Assembly: GCA_023151255.1 (NCBI GenBank)
Contig: JAKLJG010000005.1
Coordinates: 19,570 to 77,055, forward strand
Origin: Cyclobacteriaceae bacterium
Lineage (GTDB): Bacteria; Bacteroidota; Bacteroidia; Cytophagales; Cyclobacteriaceae
Reading direction: 5' to 3'
Length of the DNA stretch: 57,486 nucleotides
Shown: in pieces, positions 52,473-57,486 of the stretch
Layout: every line of letters starts with the position of its first letter
Position numbering within the stretch: the first letter of the stretch is position 1
Notes under the pieces: model-generated
Told to the model about the DNA's origin: nothing
The model's database searches: none
Seen by the model: the letters and a program-made list of their open reading frames with translations, nothing else
Made by a program: the position numbers and the translations under genes

Positions 52473-55400
52473 TTACTTTTTATATAACGGGTTCGATAAA
52501 TTTCCTATTCCATCAATAATTCTACGTAAAACGTCAAAATACAGGGCTATGGCCAGCACCAGCGTCATCGACCAGATTACCCCGGTGTTAAAAATCAACG
52601 TGTTAACGTTTGTGTTAAGGAAATGTTTAGCCGGCATGTAAAACTGGGCATCAAAATCAACAATGTGTTCGGGTTCGGGGTCTTTATATATCGGGTATAT
52701 TTTCTGAATGAGTTTTCCGTCCTTTTCTATAATCCGGTGGGTTTCAGTGAGGTTTTTTACAAACTCGGCAATAGCCTCGTTGCGGTATTGATCACGAAAA
52801 AGTTCGTATTCCCGCTCTTTTTCGGGGGTATCTGTTAATGATGCAACCAGTTTTTCTTTCTCTTCATCGGCTTTATTATAGAGCCTGATGTAGAATCGCC
52901 TCAGGCTAATCAAAAACTCAGAAGCCCGGGCGTAGGTAAGCGAATCAAAGTGTCTAAGGGTTATATTATCAAACCAGTTAACATCCTGAGCCGTATTCAC
53001 AAACGCAGCCTCTTTGCGTAATTCATTTCGTATCAGGTCCAGGTCGCGCATAACCTTGGCAATCACGTCCCGATCAATGGCTTTCAGGTTATTCAGGCAG
53101 TACTGCAGCCGGGTTTCCAGTTCGGGCAGGTAGTACACTTTTTTATAATCCGACTCGGCCATGATTTTATCGTACAGGTAAAATTTTTTCTCATATCGGT
53201 TATCCTTAAACTGAGTAACCATGGCCGCTTCAAACGCCCAGCGCGAGGCCATCAAATCACCAACAAATGGTACCGTGGCTGTATTGCCAATTACCGGATT
53301 CAGTTTATCGAATTTTACAACTACCCCACTTAAAATAAGCTGTGGTATAATCAGTAACGGAATAAGTATGTATATAGTAACGGCTGAATTGAATGCTGAT
53401 GAAATATTTAACCCAAGCATGTTGGCAAAGCAGGAAACGGTAAACAGGATCATCCAATGCTGGGGCAGCATATCGCGAATTTCAAGAATGTAATTACCCA
53501 CCAGCACAAATGTGAGCGTTTGGATGGCCGATAAGGTGAAGAGGATGGAAATTTTGGAAAGCAGGTAACTGCTGCGGCTTAAATGCAAAAAGGCTTCGCG
53601 TTTAAGAATTTTCCGGTCGCGAATGATCTCTTCAGCACTCACCGTCAGGCCCATAAACAGGGCTACAATTACACTCATAAACAAGTACGCGGGCAGGTTA
53701 AGGTTTTTGGCAAAAACATACCCCGACAATAATTTATCATCAACATTGTAATACCGAACGATAAAGGCAAGTATAAACGCAAGCAAGGGCGCTTCCAGCA
53801 AATTAATAATCATGTATTGCCGGTTGTGCAGCTTGGCTTTCAGGTCGCGCATGGCAAAAAGCAGGGTTTGCTTAAGCCTGCCGGGTATTTGCAGCGATGA
53901 TTTAACTGGTTCGTGTGCGGTTTCGATTGGCGGAAGTTTAGCCGAATTTTTATATATGCGGCTCCACTGCTCCGGGGTTATTTTGCGTTCGTTGGTAAAG
54001 TGGCCGTATTCGTTAATAATTTTGGTTTCAATGATATTAAAAATTTGTTCGGGGTTAACATTGCCGCAGGCGTAGCACTCACCTTCATCGCTGCTCACAA
54101 GATCGATACTCTTTTTAAAATAAACTATGGCATCAACGGGGTTTCCGTAATAAATCTGATAACCACCGGTATCCAGGATAAGTAACCGATCGAACTTTTT
54201 AAAAATATCAGAAGAGGGCTGGTGAATTACCGCAAAAACAAGTTTTCCTTTTAACGAAAGTTCCTTGAGTAAATCGATAATGTTTTCCGAGTCGCGCGAA
54301 GATAATCCACTGGTAGGCTCATCACAAAACAGAACGGCCGGTTCGCGAAGTAATTCCAACCCGATGTTCAGGCGTTTGCGCTGCCCCCCGCTGATGGTTT
54401 TTCGCAATGGCGAACCGACTTTTAAATCTTTAATCTCGGCCAGGCCCAAGTCTTCCAGCGTTTTCATCACCAGGAAGTGTATGGACTCCTCATCTTTGTT
54501 GTTAAAACAGAGTTTAGCAGCATAATACAGGTTTTCATAAACCGTCAGATCTTCAATAAGCAGGTCGTCTTGCGGCACAAAACCAATAATACCTTCAATT
54601 TTTTCAGGCTCTTTATGTATATCAATTCCATTTATTAAAACCTGCCCTTCGCTTGGCTTTTCAGTTCCGTTTAGAACGTAAAGCAAGGTTGATTTGCCCG
54701 CTCCGCTGGCACCCATTAGCGCCACCAGGTTACCCGATTGCTCGGCCAGGTTTACCTGACGCAACCCGAGTTTGCCATTTTTAAACTTGAATGAGATAGC
54801 TTTAGCCTCAAGCGATATCCGGCCGCCATCGCTTAATTTTTTAAAGGCATTCAAAATTTCGCCATAGTAAATGGGATCATCCTTTTCCCAGCGCAGCGTG
54901 CTGCCAACGGCAAGTACCGAGATAAATCCCGGCTTAATCGGAACCCCATTAAGGTAAACATCAGAGTTGCCGATGTATTTAACAAAATACAATTCAACAT
55001 TTTTGAAATAGAGTACGGCAATAAATCCGTTAAGATTTTTTCGATATATCCACTTGCTTTGCCCTGTTGATGCCGATTGGTTGTTGATGATCAATATGGA
55101 TGGGTTTTCAAGTAAGGCTGCATCCTTCCCCAAAACAAACAGAAGCGCGGCCTGAATATCCTCTTCGCTTATTTTAAATTGGCTGCCAATGGCCCGAAGC
55201 TGGTCTTTTTCACGGGTCGTAATCATTTCATCGGCCAGTACAATGCGGATGAGCTCGAGGGTAATGATAACCTTTTGCTTTTGCGTAATCTCCAGGTTAA
55301 GATCTGAACAGATTTTTTGTATAGTTTGAATATCCTTTTGATGATCCTGCAAACTCACTTCGCGCGAGTACTCATCGAAGCGATTGAGGTAATGTTCCAG

Positions 55401-55526
55401 TTTAGTAAGGCTTACATGCTCGGCAAGGAAGGCTTGAATTTGCTCTCGTTCCTGCCGGGTAACTTCATCCTGACGGGCAACAACGGCAAACAATTTCAGA
55501 ATAGCATTTAGTACTACTTCACTCAT
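52473..55526 (-). CDS. ABC-2 type transporter, ATPase and permease fused, with TerB- and FHA-like N-terminus
   Basis: A 1017-residue fusion. Residues 1-135 are an all-alpha, TerB-like domain (VVARQDEVTRQEREQIQAFL). Residues 150-215 resemble an FHA-type beta domain (FVKYIGNSDVYLNGVPIKPG). The ATPase spans about 235-450, with Walker A GASGAGKST, signature ISGGQRKRLNIGLELL, Walker B AVLFCDEP and the H-loop in VIHQPSSD, resembling eukaryotic ABCG half-transporters. The permease (helices from about 575 to 760) is followed by a long charged segment and a last helix near 985. It likely exports or remodels lipids or polysaccharides; substrate unknown. Confidence 0.88.
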   Translation of the reverse strand: MSEVVLNAILKLFAVVARQDEVTRQEREQIQAFLAEHVSLTKLEHYLNRFDEYSREVSLQDHQKDIQTIQKICSDLNLEITQKQKVIITLELIRIVLADEMITTREKDQLRAIGSQFKISEEDIQAALLFVLGKDAALLENPSILIINNQSASTGQSKWIYRKNLNGFIAVLYFKNVELYFVKYIGNSDVYLNGVPIKPGFISVLAVGSTLRWEKDDPIYYGEILNAFKKLSDGGRISLEAKAISFKFKNGKLGLRQVNLAEQSGNLVALMGASGAGKSTLLYVLNGTEKPSEGQVLINGIDIHKEPEKIEGIIGFVPQDDLLIEDLTVYENLYYAAKLCFNNKDEESIHFLVMKTLEDLGLAEIKDLKVGSPLRKTISGGQRKRLNIGLELLREPAVLFCDEPTSGLSSRDSENIIDLLKELSLKGKLVFAVIHQPSSDIFKKFDRLLILDTGGYQIYYGNPVDAIVYFKKSIDLVSSDEGECYACGNVNPEQIFNIIETKIINEYGHFTNERKITPEQWSRIYKNSAKLPPIETAHEPVKSSLQIPGRLKQTLLFAMRDLKAKLHNRQYMIINLLEAPLLAFILAFIVRYYNVDDKLLSGYVFAKNLNLPAYLFMSVIVALFMGLTVSAEEIIRDRKILKREAFLHLSRSSYLLSKISILFTLSAIQTLTFVLVGNYILEIRDMLPQHWMILFTVSCFANMLGLNISSAFNSAVTIYILIPLLIIPQLILSGVVVKFDKLNPVIGNTATVPFVGDLMASRWAFEAAMVTQFKDNRYEKKFYLYDKIMAESDYKKVYYLPELETRLQYCLNNLKAIDRDVIAKVMRDLDLIRNELRKEAAFVNTAQDVNWFDNITLRHFDSLTYARASEFLISLRRFYIRLYNKADEEKEKLVASLTDTPEKEREYELFRDQYRNEAIAEFVKNLTETHRIIEKDGKLIQKIYPIYKDPEPEHIVDFDAQFYMPAKHFLNTNVNTLIFNTGVIWSMTLVLAIALYFDVLRRIIDGIGNLSNPLYKK

Positions 55527-55580
55527 TGATGTATTTTAAGTAAGGTTAAATATACAGCAAACCACCGATTATCGGGTAAT

Positions 55581-55613
55581 AAAAAAGCCCCGGTGGTCTG
55601 TCCACCAGGGCTT
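55581..55613 (-). terminator. Rho-independent terminator for the lipoprotein gene
   Basis: On the minus strand AAGCCCTGGTGG (55613-55602) pairs with CCACCGGGGCTT (55596-55585) with one mismatch, and is followed by T's (55586-55581). It lies 20 bp beyond the lipoprotein gene stop. Confidence 0.85.
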
Positions 55614-55632
55614 GTGCAGGAGCTATGCAAAT

Positions 55633-56529
55633 TTATTCGGTAATACCTTTTCGAATCTTACTAACAATGGAACTTATCTGGGTAAGGTTTTTATCCGACA
55701 GCACCATATCGGCCCGGTTATTCCGTATCTGCTCTTCGATATTCAATGCTGCATAGGCCTTTTCAAGTTCCTGTAAATCGGTAACAATACCGGCCACCGG
55801 TTCGGTTTGCTCAACCGAACTGAGCATTTTTAAAAGTTCTGATACTGATTTCTTTTGATTAAGAATAACCTGAATGATCGGAGTGAGGATGAGGTTGCGG
55901 GAATCATCCGGAAGTAAATTTTTAGGATACGAATTAACCAGACCCGTTGAGATGTACAGCCCCTCAATGAAACTACCGGTTACCACCAATGCGGCCAGCC
56001 GGTTACGACTGTCGTCTTTCAACAGGCGCTCGGTTTGCTTAAGGGTTTGATCCAACAAAGACGTAAGCGAGTCTTTATTGGAAATATTAGCCTCGAAGCG
56101 TTTAAGTATTTCCATATCGAAGGTACCTATTACACCCAGTATATCAGCCAGGTTCTTGCAGGAGTTAAGGTAGTCAATAGCCTCCTGGGTCTTATCGTAG
56201 GAAGACAGGTACCCGATATCAGCTGCATATACACCCAGGTTAAGGGCTGCCTTATCGTTTCTGCGGGTGTACCGTTCGGCATTAGTAATCGGGTTAACAA
56301 GACCTTGGTTAAATTCGGCCCCGGTTTGCTGTATCATGTATGGAATTTCGGACGGTGAAGGAATACCGTAAACGACCTCTTCAATGGACTGTTTAAGGTT
56401 TTTATTAGCTTCGTCAAACTCAGCGGAATTTTTGTCTGTGCCGCTTCCACCCGACCCGCAAGCGGCTAACAGAAGCATTGAAATAAAAGCGAGAATACTA
56501 AGGAAGTAAATGGGTTGTTTAAAGTTCAT
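55633..56529 (-). CDS. Lipoprotein of unknown function
   Basis: A 298-residue protein with a lipobox (MLLLAACGSGG, Cys24) and a Gly/Ser linker. The mature part is mostly helical (EFDEANKNLKQSIEEVVYG, ALNLGVYAADIGYLSSYDK, TSLLDQTLKQTERLLKD, ALVVTGSFIEGLYIS). No family is recognised. It has its own terminator and lies upstream of the ABC gene on the same strand. It diverges from the response regulator gene at 56658, with a 128-bp AT-rich gap between. Confidence 0.75.
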   Translation of the reverse strand: MNFKQPIYFLSILAFISMLLLAACGSGGSGTDKNSAEFDEANKNLKQSIEEVVYGIPSPSEIPYMIQQTGAEFNQGLVNPITNAERYTRRNDKAALNLGVYAADIGYLSSYDKTQEAIDYLNSCKNLADILGVIGTFDMEILKRFEANISNKDSLTSLLDQTLKQTERLLKDDSRNRLAALVVTGSFIEGLYISTGLVNSYPKNLLPDDSRNLILTPIIQVILNQKKSVSELLKMLSSVEQTEPVAGIVTDLQELEKAYAALNIEEQIRNNRADMVLSDKNLTQISSIVSKIRKGITE

Positions 56530-56657
56530 TGGGTTAAAGGTTTAGAGTTCAATTTTACTACATTTTTTAATGCTAAAAAACCTCAAAAAGCCAATTTTCA
56601 ATTAAATTTAATTTGAATGGCGTTATATTGCCAGTTTAAAACCTAACCGACTTTCCG

Positions 56658-57047
56658 ATGGTTAACGTTACTCTGCTAATTGACGACAGCGACATAGACC
56701 TGTTCATCCAGCGGAGGTTTTTGGAAGTTTATCATTTCAGCCAAACGCTAATCACCTACAAATCGGCTGATGAAGCATTAAACTGGCTTGGTTCACTAAA
56801 CACCGGATTTCCTGATGTGATTTTTTTGGATTTGAATATGCCTAAAATCGATGGGTTCGCATTTCTGGAAAAATTTGCCGGTTTGCCTGAAACCGTTACA
56901 GCCAATTCTAAGATCATCATCCTTACGAGTTCAAACAGCAAAGCCGATGTAGACAAGGCCATGGTTAATAAAAATGTTGTTCACTTTATCACCAAGCCGA
57001 TCAAACAATCGGATATTGAAGAACTCAAGGCAAAGTTTGCTTCCTGA
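56658..57047 (+). CDS. Single-domain response regulator (CheY-like)
   Basis: A 129-residue receiver domain. The acidic pair is DDSD (residues 9-12), the phosphorylation site Asp58 in VIFLDLNMP, the switch Ser/Thr in IILTSS and the conserved lysine in FITKPI. No output domain is attached, so it probably relays phosphate or binds a partner. No histidine kinase is in the window. Confidence 0.93.
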   Translation: MVNVTLLIDDSDIDLFIQRRFLEVYHFSQTLITYKSADEALNWLGSLNTGFPDVIFLDLNMPKIDGFAFLEKFAGLPETVTANSKIIILTSSNSKADVDKAMVNKNVVHFITKPIKQSDIEELKAKFAS

Positions 57048-57095
57048 AAATTCGTAAGGCTACCGGTCAAGCCTATCTTTAAAGATCTGAACTCT

Positions 57096-57135
57096 TTCGC
57101 GGGCACAACAACTTTGTTGTCATCCCTTCAGCGAA
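57096..57135 (+). other. Unexplained hairpin between response regulator and leuS
   Basis: Nested inverted repeats are visible: TTCGC (57096-57100) with GCGAA (57131-57135), GGG (57101-57103) with CCC (57124-57126), and ACAACAA (57105-57111) with TTGTTGT (57114-57120). No T-run follows, so it is not a standard terminator. It lies in the 255-bp gap, which also holds a -7-like TATTTTTG at 57212-57219. Confidence 0.45.
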
Positions 57136-57302
57136 AATCTGCTTTCAAAAGCTATGTTTCTAAATGAAGCAACCATAAACTGTAACAGGTGGGCCATTTG
57201 CAGGATTCCGTTATTTTTGCGACTTCACTATCCCGTCCTCCTTCTACAGTGGGGAGAGGGAGGTGCCTAAACCGAAATAACCATTCAAACAATAGAATTA
57301 CA

Positions 57303-57486
57303 GTGGCGGAATACAGCAAGGAAGAGATAAGGCGAATTGAGGAAAAATGGCGGAAGCTTTGGGATGAGCACCAGGTTTACAAGGTTGAAACAAATCCTGT
57401 CAAACCAAAGTACTATGTATTGGACATGTTCCCGTACCCTTCTGGCGCAGGGCTTCATGTGGGCCATCCTCTTGGGTATATCGCCT
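57303..57486 (+). CDS. leuS: Leucyl-tRNA synthetase, N-terminal part only (cut by window edge)
   Basis: From GTG 57303 the frame encodes [20 protein letters not shown] and continues through [25 protein letters not shown], the LeuS N-terminus with the HIGH motif as HVGH. No in-frame ATG lies upstream near enough, so a GTG start is proposed. The frame is open to the window end. A CCTCC/GGAGG pair at 57237-57263 lies in the leader. Confidence 0.9.
   Translation, partial: MAEYSKEEIRRIEEKWRKLWDEHQVYKVETNPVKPKYYVLDMFPYPSGAGLHVGHPLGYIA

Overview
The window reads as a chromosomal segment of a Bacteroidota bacterium, most likely a Cytophagales-type aerobe. Supporting signs are a gliding-motility gldC, a SusC-like TonB-dependent receptor, DUF3098, 2TM and DUF2807 proteins, the ftsX-DUF3098-uppP-truB-ribF gene order, hardly any Shine-Dalgarno sequences, and several TTTG-N19/20-TAnnTTTG promoters typical of the Bacteroidota primary sigma factor. 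No phage, CRISPR array, rRNA or tRNA gene was seen. The edges cut two genes: a lipoprotein (left, minus strand) and leuS (right, plus strand).

Layout. 1-800: lipoprotein fragment divergent from a DUF3592 membrane protein. 784-8028: a complete histidine operon hisG-D-C-B-H-A-F-IE, preceded by a 25-residue leader peptide with five consecutive His codons and mutually exclusive hairpins (a transcription attenuator). 8110-8799: a flavoprotein matching iodotyrosine deiodinase, with its Glu-Tyr-Lys triad. 8796-11842 (minus): ctlX-type hydrolase, a lipoamide-dehydrogenase relative without the redox cysteines, and a secreted protein. 11912-15477: PAP2 phosphatase, then a minus-strand M20 amidohydrolase-ribE-DUF2807 cluster. 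15645-21469: membrane protein/winged-helix regulator pair, lipase-like hydrolase, small membrane and secreted proteins, DUF72, cysS, yidD.

21473-28916: a carbohydrate-oxidation region with a GH29 fucosidase, a GMC oxidoreductase and its small subunit, a Tat-exported Gfo/Idh/MocA oxidoreductase and an ACMSD-like amidohydrolase. A four-helix-bundle (S23/IVP family) gene bracketed by a perfect 13-bp inverted repeat sits between the two oxidoreductase subunit genes and looks inserted. 28988-35314: trhO, mogA, an M23 peptidase, an outer-membrane barrel protein and a secreted TPR-CHAT protease-like protein. 35315-35776 has no intact gene but holds a decayed minus-strand gene of the small HYCMG-type membrane proteins, with its terminator.

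35819-47134: pcm, thioesterase, membrane pyrophosphatase, DUF2147, an ECF sigma factor with a putative anti-sigma partner, the ftsX-to-ribF block, both 3-oxoacid CoA-transferase subunits and gldC. 47285-51567: TonB-dependent receptor with an SGNH-hydrolase lipoprotein. 51619-56529 (minus): YdcF-type protein, a possible 17-residue membrane peptide, a 1017-residue ABC half-transporter with an unusual N-terminus, and a lipoprotein. 56658-57486: single-domain response regulator and the start of leuS.

The most notable items are the histidine attenuator, the IVP-gene insertion with terminal repeats, the deiodinase homologue, the cysteine-less lipoamide-dehydrogenase relative, the secreted CHAT protein and the HYCMG pseudogene. 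All calls come from reading the sequence; no database search was run.
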